Source: Hymenobacter gelipurpurascens
Lineage (GTDB): Bacteria > Bacteroidota > Bacteroidia > Cytophagales > Hymenobacteraceae
Length of the DNA stretch: 64,000 bases
Direction: 5' to 3'
NCBI RefSeq assembly: GCF_900187375.1
Contig: NZ_FYEW01000003.1
Coordinates: 124,001 to 188,000, forward strand
Shown: positions 25,217 through 33,827 of the stretch, piece after piece
Layout of the letters: every line of letters starts with the position of its first letter
How positions within the stretch are numbered: the stretch's first letter is position 1
Translations under genes and position numbers: made by a program
The notes under the pieces: generated by a model
The model's input: the letters and a program-made list of their open reading frames with translations, nothing else
The model's database searches: none
What the model was told of the DNA's origin: nothing

Positions 25217-26389
25217 TTATTCGTACACTTTCACTACGAATATATAATCGCGCAGCTTGCGGATTTGCTGAGGGCGTGAGGTGCCGGCAAGCTGGTTGTT
25301 GCGGGGCATGTTGTAGGGCTGCGCGGTACCAGCCGCACTCAAGGAGTCAACCAAACGCATCAGGTACGACGATTTAGTGGCGAAAGCGGCGCTTTGCACA
25401 TCCATCTGCCGGCCACTGATGATGCCAATCAGGTTACCCCGGTCATCAAGAAGCGGGCCGCCCGAGTTGCCGGGGTTCACCGGAATGCTGATCTGGTAGA
25501 AGCCCGTGTCGCCTTCAAAGCCAGAGCGCGCACTCAGTGAGCCATCATTGAACACCAAGTCTTCGCGGGGGTAGCCCAGCGTGTACACTTTCTCGCCCAG
25601 GTCCGATTGGCCGCGCTTAAACGAATACGGCAGGCGGCCAAAACCCTTAAAGGAAGCGTCTTTGATGTGCAGAATTGCCAGATCGTGGGCTACGTCGGTG
25701 AAGACTGGCTCGGCCCGGTACCGCTGCCGGTCGTGGCCTTCAATCAGCAGAGAATCAGCACCCTGAATAACGTGGTAGCTTGTAACCAAATAGCCGTCGG
25801 CGGTCAGGGCGAAGCCCGTTCCGCTGAACTTACCTTGGTTAGCGGAAGGCGTGTTGGGCGCACCTATCTGATTGATAGCCTTGTTCATCACGCGCTGGGT
25901 GCGTTTGATGCGGTCCACCTCACGGCGCAGCGTAGCATAACCGTACACAGAAGGCTGCTGACGAGCTTTCCACCACTCCAGGCCCAGCAGCGTAGCAAAT
26001 ACGGCCATGATGGCTACTGAGGCCGCTACCATCATGGTGGCGCGGTGAGCACCCCAGAACTGGCGCAGCTTCTCCTCCGTCCGCGAAATGCGCAGCATAG
26101 GGCGCGGCACCTCGTCGGTAGAGAAAATACCCGCCGGGGAGTCTTCGGGGGAGAGGCGCACGGCCCGCTCGGCGTTCATATCCGCCTGAATGGCGCGCAG
26201 CTTGCGGCGCGTAGCCAGGCGCTGGCCGTAAGCGGTCAGCGTATTGGTCAGGGATTCATAATCGGCCAGCCGGCGCGCCAAGTCCGGATCAGCGGCTAAG
26301 CGATGCTCCAGTTCGGCCCGCTCAGAAGCTGCCATCTCGCCGGAGCGGTAGGCATCAAATAAAGCGTAGTAATCAGCTTCGGTTTTCAT
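25217..26389 (-). CDS. Fusion of anti-sigma-like domain, TM helix and trypsin-like (S1C) serine protease
   Basis: A 390-residue inner-membrane protein. Residues 1-60 (YYALFDAYRSGEMAASERAELEHRLAADPDLARRLADYESLTNTL) resemble the cytoplasmic anti-sigma/zinc-finger-like helices that bind ECF sigma factors, but lack the HxxxCxxC zinc ligands. One membrane helix follows (about 116-137, TMMVAASVAIMAVFATLLGLEW). The periplasmic half is a HtrA-like protease domain with His206 (TSYHV), Asp236 (AHDLAIL) and Ser309 (NPGNSGGPL). No PDZ domain is seen. The ECF sigma gene lies 114 nt upstream on the same strand, so the protein probably senses envelope stress and controls that sigma factor. Confidence 0.85.
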   Translation of the reverse strand: MKTEADYYALFDAYRSGEMAASERAELEHRLAADPDLARRLADYESLTNTLTAYGQRLATRRKLRAIQADMNAERAVRLSPEDSPAGIFSTDEVPRPMLRISRTEEKLRQFWGAHRATMMVAASVAIMAVFATLLGLEWWKARQQPSVYGYATLRREVDRIKRTQRVMNKAINQIGAPNTPSANQGKFSGTGFALTADGYLVTSYHVIQGADSLLIEGHDRQRYRAEPVFTDVAHDLAILHIKDASFKGFGRLPYSFKRGQSDLGEKVYTLGYPREDLVFNDGSLSARSGFEGDTGFYQISIPVNPGNSGGPLLDDRGNLIGIISGRQMDVQSAAFATKSSYLMRLVDSLSAAGTAQPYNMPRNNQLAGTSRPQQIRKLRDYIFVVKVYE

Positions 26390-26503
26390 TTCGTGGAGGC
26401 GGGTGGGTGGTCCCGCGTATCTCGTCGACTGAGAACTAGAAAGTTAGGAGAAGGTAGAAAACGGTTGTGGCTTCCTCAACTCCTCGGCCTTATAACTCAG
26501 TTG

Positions 26504-27088
26504 TTATGTCTCAAATTCCTGATACTGATTGAAAAAAAGCTTTTTCAGTCTGACCAGGCACTTGTATTTCTGATTTTTGGCGTTGTCGGCGTTGGTATAG
26601 CCAAACTCAGCCGTAAGCTGCTGCATCGATTTATCGAGCAGATAAAATCCTTCTAAAAGCGAGCGGCAAGGCTCCCCAATGCGCTCCAGTGCTTCGGCCA
26701 TGGTGGCAAAGCGCCGGTCGCGCTCCTCGGCCAGCTCCAGGTCGGCTTCGGCCCCGGTTTCGAGGTAAGGCTCATGGTCATCGAGACGGCCGCCGAAGCG
26801 GGTTTTCTCGGTGAGCCGTTTGAGCCACAAACGGCGGCACACGGCATAGAGGTACGTCTTGATCTGGCAGCTAAGTTCCAGAGAACCATCACGAACCTTC
26901 TCATAAAATACCATCACCCCTTCCTGATACACATCCTGGGCTTCATCGTCGGTGCCGCTGTTTTGCAGCACGTAATGCGAAACCATCGGAAAATGCAGCC
27001 GGTAGAGCTGTGCCAGCGCCCGGTCGTCGCCGTGGCGGATAGCCGCCACGAACTCCTCGTCGGTGTAGGCAGGTTGTCCCTTACCCAT
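26504..27088 (-). CDS. ECF-type sigma-70 family RNA polymerase sigma factor
   Basis: A 194-residue protein with region 2 (LYRLHFPMVSHYVLQNSGTDDEAQDVYQEGVMVFYEKV) and region 4 (about 130-185, IGEPCRSLLEGFYLLDKSMQQLTAEFGYTNADNAKNQKYKCLVRLKKLF). The latter contains the DNA-binding helix-turn-helix. The pattern resembles Bacteroidota ECF factors. It is followed on the same strand by the anti-sigma/protease fusion, and is divergent from a Thr-rich lipoprotein gene. A symmetric inverted repeat at 27122-27161 lies in the shared promoter region and may hold its own recognition sites. Confidence 0.92.
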   Translation of the reverse strand: MGKGQPAYTDEEFVAAIRHGDDRALAQLYRLHFPMVSHYVLQNSGTDDEAQDVYQEGVMVFYEKVRDGSLELSCQIKTYLYAVCRRLWLKRLTEKTRFGGRLDDHEPYLETGAEADLELAEERDRRFATMAEALERIGEPCRSLLEGFYLLDKSMQQLTAEFGYTNADNAKNQKYKCLVRLKKLFFNQYQEFET

Positions 27089-27121
27089 TCGCTTTGTTGA
27101 TTAATACATGATACCCTTCTT

Positions 27122-27161
27122 GGTAACCCAGCGAATAAATATTTTCTATACCTGGGTTACC
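27122..27161. promoter_or_regulatory. Symmetric inverted repeat in the divergent sigma-factor/lipoprotein promoter
   Basis: GGTAACCCAG (27122-27131) and CTGGGTTACC (27152-27161) are exact 10-bp inverted repeats around an AT-rich 20-bp spacer. Each strand therefore reads GGTAACCCAG toward one of the divergent genes. Candidates are paired -35 elements for the ECF factor or an operator. On the plus strand, TTACCTTTCG (27157-27166) also resembles a Bacteroidota -7 box. Confidence 0.5.
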
Positions 27162-27222
27162 TTTCGTCATGGACGGGATAAAGGGCGTTTTTCGGACTAA
27201 ATTTTCCAAACCTACTACCAAA

Positions 27223-27474
27223 ATGAAGAACCTCCTGAAGGTATCCGCTCTTGCCGTTGTTTTCGCTGCTACCCTCGTTTCTTGCGGCGAGAACAAGACT
27301 GCTGAAACTACTACCGCTACTGAAACCAGCACGGTAGAAGCTACTACGGACACTACGGCTACCGCTGTTACTACTGACACGACTGCTGCTGCTACCACCG
27401 CTGCTCCTGCTACCACGGAGGCTGCTACCACTACGGAAGCAACTACCACCACTACTACCACCGAGCAGAAGTAA
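27223..27474 (+). CDS. Small Thr/Ala-rich lipoprotein
   Basis: The ATG at 27223 gives an 83-residue product: signal MKNLLKVSALAVVFAATLVS with lipobox Cys21, then GENKTAE and about 55 residues composed almost only of Thr, Ala and Glu, ending TTTTTTTEQK. The mature part is low-complexity, probably an extended and possibly glycosylated surface peptide (inference). Its promoter region is shared with the ECF sigma gene, suggesting it is a target of that sigma factor. The stop is TAA. Confidence 0.75.
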   Translation: MKNLLKVSALAVVFAATLVSCGENKTAETTTATETSTVEATTDTTATAVTTDTTAAATTAAPATTEAATTTEATTTTTTTEQK

Positions 27475-27480
27475 TTACGG

Positions 27481-27496
27481 ACTGGCCTAGGCCAGT
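27481..27496. repeat. Full 16-bp palindrome of the iterated TGGCCTA motif
   Basis: ACTGGCCTAGGCCAGT is perfectly self-complementary and lies just after the lipoprotein gene stop. A variant AGTGGCCTAGGCCACT occurs at 21609-21624 and a 14-bp core at 1377-1390. These show the complete symmetric form of the short motif scattered through the window. Confidence 0.85.
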
Positions 27497-27512
27497 AGCT
27501 AAATTATTTTGC

Positions 27513-27552
27513 AAAAAGCCCGAATAGCTGCCTGGCACTATTCGGGCTTTTT
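27513..27552. terminator. Hairpin terminator after the Thr-rich lipoprotein gene
   Basis: AAAAAGCCCGAATAG (27513-27527) pairs perfectly with CTATTCGGGCTTTTT (27538-27552), followed by further T residues. Confidence 0.85.
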
Positions 27553-27689
27553 TTGTTGGACAAGCCCAACCATTAAAACGTTCTGCTAAGTAAGAATTCT
27601 CCAAAATCTGGTAGAAGCCCGGATTTTGGCGCCAACTTTGCCTCTGCTTTCTTACTAGTATTATTCTACGGTTTCATTTCGCTTTAGCC

Positions 27690-27863
27690 TTGTCATCTAC
27701 TATCCCAGTTCCAGAAGCAGACGGTACCCCCGCGGTATCCCACTCTATTTCCGGCGCTACTACGTTACCTACGGCCGAGCTGCCTACCCTTGCGGTGGGA
27801 GAGTATATTATCGGCGATGCTGGCTGCGAACAGCTAAGCGGCCATCCTGATATCCGGTACTAG
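27690..27863 (+). CDS. Possible small ORF with TTG start (57 aa), uncertain
   Basis: A plus-strand frame without ATG reads from TTG at 27690 to TAG at 27863: LSSTIPVPEADGTPAVSHSISGATTLPTAELPTLAVGEYIIGDAGCEQLSGHPDIRY. Composition and codon use look coding-like, with GEYIIGDAGC as the most structured part. It lies in an otherwise gene-free 409-bp gap (27475-27883) that also holds a terminator. The frame continues open upstream of the TTG. No family is recognised, so treat it as a candidate only. Confidence 0.25.
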   Translation: MSSTIPVPEADGTPAVSHSISGATTLPTAELPTLAVGEYIIGDAGCEQLSGHPDIRY

Positions 27864-27883
27864 CGTTACTGGAGAAAAGTGGC

Positions 27884-29707
27884 CTAGAGCTTTTCTTCGA
27901 GCCAGAGCAATCCGGCACCCAGCAAAAACAACCCAAATCCCCACCACCGTGACCACGGCTGCGAAGTAGCGGCCGTTACCCGTGTGCCCGAGGCGGACCT
28001 TGGCTGCGCCATCCATGTAGCCGCGGCCTGCTGCCGGAGCTGGGTTTCGGGGCCTTGCCAGTGCTGCTTCGAGAAAACATAGAACCACGAGGTAGTTTTG
28101 CCCTGGGAGGCCTGGTGCCAGCCGTCGGTGCTGGGCCAGTACATGCCCTGGGCCCATTCTGCCACGCGGGCATCTTGCCGCAAGGCTACTTTGGTGCTGT
28201 TACCACCCACTGCCCGAATGGTAATAGGACCGTCGGGAAGATTGGTGGTTTGTATTGCCACTGGCGCATCTGGTCGCGGCCACGGTGCCTGCGGCATTAT
28301 GCTGGCCCCAGCGGCTTGCGGGGGCGCGGCGGCAGAAAGTAAGTGGCTCCAATAGGCCGCGTAGGCCACTGTCTGGCCTTGTAGAACCCAAGGGAACGTT
28401 TCGGCGATGGTTGTCACTACTACCTGGCCTAGGCCTATCCGGCGGGCCGCCGCTACCGGCTGGCGGCGCTGCGTTGTGACCAGCGTGCGGAGCGCTGGGC
28501 TGGACCGAAACGTTGCCGGGACTATTGCCAGGGTGGTTGCAGAGGCGCTAGGCCACTGAAGCTTTTGCGGCTCCTGCGCGGCTACCGTAGGCTGGGGCTC
28601 TACCCGGAAATCTGAGCGAGCCGGCAAGGAGCGCGGCAACGCAGCGGCGGGTTCTGCCAGCAGCACCAAACCACTTTGGCCGTTGCGCAGGGCTCCCTGT
28701 AAAGCGGTTGTTTCAGCTCCGGAAAGCGAGGCCAGGATAGCTGCATCCGTTAGAACAATATCAGTGCGGCTCAGCAGAGCAGGGGTAAGGCGGCCCACTT
28801 CAGACGCGGGCTGATTAAGGAATTCTGTTTGAGTAAGGCCCCGGCTCAAGCCTATTCGCACGGCTACGGAGTGGCCTTTTCGACCCAGATATTCTTTCAA
28901 GAAGCGAAACTCAAAAGAAGGAGTGCCCGCCAGCAGCAGCACCCGCAACGGGCGCGCCGGCACTATTTCCAGCGGCAGTGGCTCCGCTGGTACGCGTAGG
29001 CCACCACGGCCGGTAGTACGAGCCTCTAATTGGTACACTGTGCGGCCTTCGGTTTTGGGAGCAAATACCAACCGAAACGGCCCGTGCCCAGCCGGGAGCT
29101 GTACCGAATCGCGGACGGCCCCCGCTGCCCGCAGGCGCACCCACACGGGGCCTGTGCCAGCTGGGTTCTCCAGGTATCCTTCCACCGTCCAGGAGTGGCC
29201 TACCTCCGTGCTACGGGCCCAATTGGCCATCCGAAAACCTGCTTTGGGAGCTGAGGCATGCGCAACTACTTCCACCGGACCCAGCCCAGGAAGGTCGGCG
29301 GAAGGCAACCCCTGGCCTAGCACGTGCACACGCTGCAGATCCGGCATGCGCTGGCGCAGAGCCGCCAGGTTGCTGAGCGTAAGTGTATCGGGCGATGAGG
29401 TGGGCGCCGCGTAGCGCCAGTACCGGGTGCCAGGGCCAAGTTGCCGGAGCAGGTGGCGCAGGGTATCAGCGGAATAGCCATCAGTAAGCAACAGAACCTC
29501 CGAGGTAGAGCTGCGCAGCTGTTTGCTGGGCGGATAAGCCAACAGCCACAGGCCTGCCACAGCTACCAGGCCCGCTCCCAGACGCCAGGTGAGGCGTGTG
29601 CGGTTAGCGCGGCGCACTGCCACGAGGCTGAGGCCTACTACCAGTAGCAGGCACATCGCCAATAGCAGCAGAAAAGGCAGCAACGGATTAGGGAGCGAAT
29701 AAGTCAT
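27884..29707 (-). CDS. Membrane protein with glutamine-amidotransferase-like domain (last gene of the MoxR cluster)
   Basis: A 607-residue envelope protein. Two N-terminal membrane helices (about 8-30 and 40-58) and one at the C-terminus (WWGFGLFLLGAGLLWLEEKL) frame a large extracytoplasmic part. Near residues 270-370 (RPLRVLLLAGTPSFEFRFLKEYLGRKGHSVAVRI...DIVLTDAAILASLSGAETTALQGALRNGQSGLVLL) is an alpha/beta domain like the class I amidotransferase-like domains common in BatA-associated proteins. It has no clear catalytic Cys. The gene follows the DUF4175-like gene by 15 nt. Function unknown; it is probably a structural part of the membrane complex. Confidence 0.78.
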   Translation of the reverse strand: MTYSLPNPLLPFLLLLAMCLLLVVGLSLVAVRRANRTRLTWRLGAGLVAVAGLWLLAYPPSKQLRSSTSEVLLLTDGYSADTLRHLLRQLGPGTRYWRYAAPTSSPDTLTLSNLAALRQRMPDLQRVHVLGQGLPSADLPGLGPVEVVAHASAPKAGFRMANWARSTEVGHSWTVEGYLENPAGTGPVWVRLRAAGAVRDSVQLPAGHGPFRLVFAPKTEGRTVYQLEARTTGRGGLRVPAEPLPLEIVPARPLRVLLLAGTPSFEFRFLKEYLGRKGHSVAVRIGLSRGLTQTEFLNQPASEVGRLTPALLSRTDIVLTDAAILASLSGAETTALQGALRNGQSGLVLLAEPAAALPRSLPARSDFRVEPQPTVAAQEPQKLQWPSASATTLAIVPATFRSSPALRTLVTTQRRQPVAAARRIGLGQVVVTTIAETFPWVLQGQTVAYAAYWSHLLSAAAPPQAAGASIMPQAPWPRPDAPVAIQTTNLPDGPITIRAVGGNSTKVALRQDARVAEWAQGMYWPSTDGWHQASQGKTTSWFYVFSKQHWQGPETQLRQQAAATWMAQPRSASGTRVTAATSQPWSRWWGFGLFLLGAGLLWLEEKL

Positions 29708-29722
29708 GCGGAAAAAGAAGGC

Positions 29723-32014
29723 TTATCGGCTGAGTTCCTGAAAATAGCGGCGGGCCAACCGACTAGTGCCGACCGGGCGCTGAGGAGCTGGGGGAGAGGG
29801 AGGAAGCAAATCCGTAAGGGCCCGCTCGGCTACTGGCAACGCTGCTAAGGGCAACGCCCGCTTCGCTCGCAGCGCCGAGCTGGTTTGACGCACAGCACGC
29901 AGCGCTGCCAGGTAGTGGCCCGGCTGTTGCAAAGCGGCCCGGGCCAGCTCCCCGCCGGCTAGGTCCAGCGCTGCCGCCGCGCCCGGCCCCACCGACTGGC
30001 CTACGCGGAGCTGCCCCAGGATACGCAGCGCTTCGCGTACGGCCGGCTGAGTGGCTGGCGTCGCTAGCTGTTCCTGACGGCGGGGCGCGCCGGCGCCCTT
30101 TAGCTCGCCGGTGAGGCGGGTGGTGGCTTCCGGCATCGGGGGCGGGGTAAAACCGGCTTTCTTCACATAGGCCCTGGTTTGCTGCTGCACCTGCTTGAGC
30201 AAACGCAACGCCCGGTACTCGTAGGGCAAGGCTTCTTTGGGGCGGCCCGTGCGCAGGCGCAGCTCGGCGTCCCACATTTGGGCCAGCACGGCTTGCAGCT
30301 TGGCCTTCACGGCAGGCTCCAGAAAGTCGGCGGTTTCGGAGTCGTCGTGGCGGTGGATGTACGGCTCCATTAGCTCGGCAGTGCGGGCTTCGCCAGCCGT
30401 TGCGTTGGGATTGCTGGGGGCTGGCGCATGGTCGTGCCCGTCCTGGTCGTGGTGTTCTTCGGTTGTGGCGGGCTTGTCCGGTGTGACGTGGTCTTCAGCT
30501 ACTACCGAACCCATTCCGGGGTCTTCCTCTGGCTCCGCCGCGGGGGCGTGCGCCGTTTCGCCGATGTTGCCTTCGGCTTCTTCGCCCAGAAACTTGCCAT
30601 AGCGCATGCGCAGTATTTTCTGGTCGAAGCCAATGGCGTTGCTCCGCTCCAGCAAAGTGGCGGCCGAAAGGCGCGACTGTTCGGCCAGTAGCTTTTCCGT
30701 GTCGATAATAATCTGGCGCTGACTGCGGAAGTAGGCCGGGGCCGTTTTCACACCCAGCGACACATCCAAGGTGCTTTCCTGCACGGTAGTGTCTTCCCAC
30801 TGCACGAGGTAGGTGTCGGAGCGCGTCATGTGCTGCTGATTATCCCAGGCCTGCACGTAGAAATATACCTCGTCGCCGTAGGTGAGGCCGAGGGCGGGCA
30901 GCCGAAGCTGATGGCGCAGGGTAGCCTGGGTGGGCTGCCCCGCTAGGCCACTGCTGAGGTCCGTGACGACCTCCTTGAATTTCACGGCTTCGCCCTGGCC
31001 CTGGGCTACGGTAGCCACCAGGCGGGCGCGGGTCAGGCCGTAATCGTCGCGGGCATCTACCTCCACGGCTACTTGCGGCGGGCGACCAAATTCTACCAGC
31101 GTGTAGGCCTTCGGCGAAACAATGCGGAGCACCGGAACCTGATCTGGCTGCACCTCAATGGCATAATCATCGGAAGGGCGGCCGGCAAAACGGATCCGGT
31201 ACAAGACGGAAGTCTGAACGATCAGCTCTGTAAAGAACTCCGTAGGCCTGCCCGCTACGGCTTGCAACGGTACACGCCGCGCCCCCAGTTCCAGCACGGG
31301 CGGCGCATCGGCTGCATGATTCACGCGCACTTCCCACCGCACCCGGCTACCCTGTGGGCATTGGAAGGAGGGCTGGGCGGCCGCGTAGGCCACCCTGCGT
31401 GTGTAGGCTGGGGGCGTCACCCGGATGCGGGTGTCCAAGACTCGCGCCGGCACTGGCTGGCCCGGAGCAGCAGGAGTTTCTTCAAAGTGGAGCTGCAACG
31501 CGGGCGCGGCCACAGCGGCAGCCCGCGCCGCTGGCCGAAACCACCAGATACCAGCCGCCACCAGCAGCAAACCAGCCGCCAACAGTGCCGGCCGCTGAAA
31601 GCTCACGGGTAGCAGCGGCGCCTCGGTGGTGGCGTGCAGGGTGTGCAGGCGGTTGGCTACGCGTTGCTGCTGAAAACCAGCCAATAGGGTAAGCTCCTCA
31701 GAAGAAGGGTGCAGGAGCAGGCCCGTGCTATCTTCCAGTTCCGGGAACTGGCGGTCGAGGTGGCGGGTGAGGGCTGCTACATCGGTTTGGAACAGGCGAA
31801 ACAGCTTCCAGACCATCCAACCCAAAACCAGGGCTAGGCCACTTATAGCCAGCCAGCGGAGGCTAGGCCAGTAGGTAGCGACCAACCCGAGGGCAAGTAG
31901 GGCAGCACTAGTTGGCAGGAGCAGGGCTAGGGCGCGCCGCGTTACCCAACTGCGGCGGAGGTCGCGGAGCAAGGCAGGAGCTTCAGCGGCTGGGAAAGTA
32001 GCTACGGCGTTCAT
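29723..32014 (-). CDS. Large membrane protein, DUF4175-like, of the MoxR cluster
   Basis: A 763-residue protein with two membrane helices at the N-terminus (about 28-48 and 50-72), then HLDRQFPELEDSTGLLL, a third helix near 142-162, and an extracytoplasmic beta-rich region (IRVTPPAYTRRVAYA, VEVDARDDYGLTRARLVATV). A long helical C-terminal half follows (QRQIIIDTEKLLAEQSRLS..., acidic/His linker EEHHDQDGHDHAPAP). This matches the large coiled DUF4175-type proteins found after BatA genes. The ATG overlaps the stop of the upstream BatA-like gene (ATGA), implying translational coupling. Confidence 0.8.
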   Translation of the reverse strand: MNAVATFPAAEAPALLRDLRRSWVTRRALALLLPTSAALLALGLVATYWPSLRWLAISGLALVLGWMVWKLFRLFQTDVAALTRHLDRQFPELEDSTGLLLHPSSEELTLLAGFQQQRVANRLHTLHATTEAPLLPVSFQRPALLAAGLLLVAAGIWWFRPAARAAAVAAPALQLHFEETPAAPGQPVPARVLDTRIRVTPPAYTRRVAYAAAQPSFQCPQGSRVRWEVRVNHAADAPPVLELGARRVPLQAVAGRPTEFFTELIVQTSVLYRIRFAGRPSDDYAIEVQPDQVPVLRIVSPKAYTLVEFGRPPQVAVEVDARDDYGLTRARLVATVAQGQGEAVKFKEVVTDLSSGLAGQPTQATLRHQLRLPALGLTYGDEVYFYVQAWDNQQHMTRSDTYLVQWEDTTVQESTLDVSLGVKTAPAYFRSQRQIIIDTEKLLAEQSRLSAATLLERSNAIGFDQKILRMRYGKFLGEEAEGNIGETAHAPAAEPEEDPGMGSVVAEDHVTPDKPATTEEHHDQDGHDHAPAPSNPNATAGEARTAELMEPYIHRHDDSETADFLEPAVKAKLQAVLAQMWDAELRLRTGRPKEALPYEYRALRLLKQVQQQTRAYVKKAGFTPPPMPEATTRLTGELKGAGAPRRQEQLATPATQPAVREALRILGQLRVGQSVGPGAAAALDLAGGELARAALQQPGHYLAALRAVRQTSSALRAKRALPLAALPVAERALTDLLPPSPPAPQRPVGTSRLARRYFQELSR

Positions 32015-33627
32015 GCAGACACGGGTAAAGAATGAGCACTACGCCGAGCCGCCAGCCAGCGCTCCAGCCCAAACAGTGCCCCAGCCGCCAGCACCAGCCA
32101 GGGCGTGTAGTCACGCACCAAGCCCCGGTCAGAAGAGGAGGCAAGTACGGAGGTTTTTTTGGTGCCGACGGAATCGGGCGTTGAGGAAGAACCAGGGCGC
32201 TGAACAACTACTTGGCCCGGGTCGAGTACTCGTAAATCAGCCACGCCAGATTCTAATTCTACTGTAGGCCACAGGTAAGGCAGCAACTGCGCGGGTAGCT
32301 CCGGGGAATCGGCTAGCTCACTCCAGGGCTGCGTGAGGCGGGTATGGAGTTGATAAAGTCGGCCCTGGCCTTGTTGTTGAACAGAGAGCAATGGGCCACC
32401 CTGCGCATCCCGCCACAACACCCAACCAGCTGGCAGCACCCCCAGCGTATCGTGGCGCAGGATGCGTACCGGAGCGCTGGCCGAGAAGGAAACGCTGGTG
32501 GCCGCAGGAGTTCCGGGGCCCGCCGCTTCCTGCCACACCCGAAGCCCTCGGCGCACGCGCCGCTGCCAGCCAGCCGGTACCGGAGCCGACCGCAGCCAGA
32601 ACAGACCTGTCAAAGAATCAGCCTCAGCGGGCAGGGCTGTGGTGGCCGTTACCTGGGGCGGAACAGGGGCTACAGAACCTGCCGCTTTTAGAGCAGCACT
32701 CAGCACTCGCGCATCAGCGGTATGTTCCGCATCATAACTGATCCAGAGGCGCGATTGGGCAGTTTGTACCGGAATGGTTGTGGTAGAAGTTGCGGTTTTT
32801 ACTTCCAACTCCGCTTTGCCGGCCACCACCTGATAGCGCACCTTGTCTGGTGCAGGTAGCACGCGCAACACTGCACCGGGCGCCGGGTGGCCTAGCCGCA
32901 CGCGCCGAAAGCTGACGCCGGTTTCGGTGCTGTAGGCCATCAGCAGTAAAAGACTATCGGGGCGGGGCTGCCAGGCGGCCACCAGCTGCACCACCGAGTC
33001 TGGGGTAGCGGGGGTGGGGAGCCAGCGTACCGCAGCGGGCAGCATAGGGCGTGTGCCCTGAAAACGGCGCAACGAAAGTGGCGCCACCACCACCAAAGGC
33101 CGATGGGGGAAAGAGTCGGCGGCTTGCTGCAACTGCGTCCACCTGTTATCGGCAGCCTGGCCTATAGATGCGCCGGAGAAGGTTGCGGGCTCAGAGCGTT
33201 GCCCGGTAAGCCACGTGTTCTGAGAATCAGGTGCAACCAGCGGCAGGCCGGCCTTCAATTCCCGCAACTCATAGCCACGGCGCAGCAGGGAATCCAGCGT
33301 AGGGCGCAGGCTGCGCAATGCCTCGGCTGATGCTTCCGAACTCAGCAGAATCTGGCCGCGCCGGGGAGGCACCTGGCCTAGCCAGCTCGGGCCCGCCAAG
33401 GCCACCGCCAGCAGGCTCAGAATGGCCACCCGAACCAGCAGCAGCAACAGGCCTTCGGGCTTGAGACTGCGCAGGCGGCGGTTGGCGGCGGCTTCCAGCC
33501 ACCGTAAGCTGCCCACCTGCACCACCCGCCCTGGCTTCCGGTTCCAGAGGTAAATAGCCACCGGCACAGCCAGCCCTAGCAGGGCCAGCAATCCGGCGGT
33601 TGGGTGTTGGAAGTAGAAAGCGGGCAA
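32011..33627 (-). CDS. BatA-like N-terminal domain membrane protein
   Basis: A 538-residue protein beginning with TTG at 33627 (MPAFYFQHPTAGLLALLGLAVPVAIYLWNRKPGRVVQVGSLRWLEAAANRRLRSLKPEGLLLLLVRVAILSLLAVALAGP). This is the characteristic double-helix N-terminus of the BatA/TIGR02226 family. The extracytoplasmic part lacks an intact vWA MIDAS (no DxSxS seen). A C-terminal helix (WLVLAAGALFGLERWLAARR) anchors the end. I see no in-frame ATG near the N-terminus, so TTG is the likely start. It overlaps the next gene by 4 nt. Confidence 0.82.
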   Translation of the reverse strand: MPAFYFQHPTAGLLALLGLAVPVAIYLWNRKPGRVVQVGSLRWLEAAANRRLRSLKPEGLLLLLVRVAILSLLAVALAGPSWLGQVPPRRGQILLSSEASAEALRSLRPTLDSLLRRGYELRELKAGLPLVAPDSQNTWLTGQRSEPATFSGASIGQAADNRWTQLQQAADSFPHRPLVVVAPLSLRRFQGTRPMLPAAVRWLPTPATPDSVVQLVAAWQPRPDSLLLLMAYSTETGVSFRRVRLGHPAPGAVLRVLPAPDKVRYQVVAGKAELEVKTATSTTTIPVQTAQSRLWISYDAEHTADARVLSAALKAAGSVAPVPPQVTATTALPAEADSLTGLFWLRSAPVPAGWQRRVRRGLRVWQEAAGPGTPAATSVSFSASAPVRILRHDTLGVLPAGWVLWRDAQGGPLLSVQQQGQGRLYQLHTRLTQPWSELADSPELPAQLLPYLWPTVELESGVADLRVLDPGQVVVQRPGSSSTPDSVGTKKTSVLASSSDRGLVRDYTPWLVLAAGALFGLERWLAARRSAHSLPVSA

Positions 33628-33827
33628 GCTGTAAGGCGTAAGAAGTGAAAAGACCGAAGGTGGCCTAGCTGATAAGGCAAGCTGAATTTTCTATGGCATT
33701 AAGGGCTACTAGATACTAATAGACCAGTCAGCCAAACCCACAGACACCGAATGAGCTGCTGCCGTTGCCGAGAACCCCGGAATCCGGCTTAAGAAATCCA
33801 ACTTGTTGAGTTCGGGTTCGGCTAGCT

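Noticed and set aside
27081..27461. 126-codon Val/Ala-rich minus-strand frame
   Set aside because: It is the antisense of the Thr/Ala-rich lipoprotein gene; the repetitive VVVVAS pattern is a by-product of its ACT/GCT codons.
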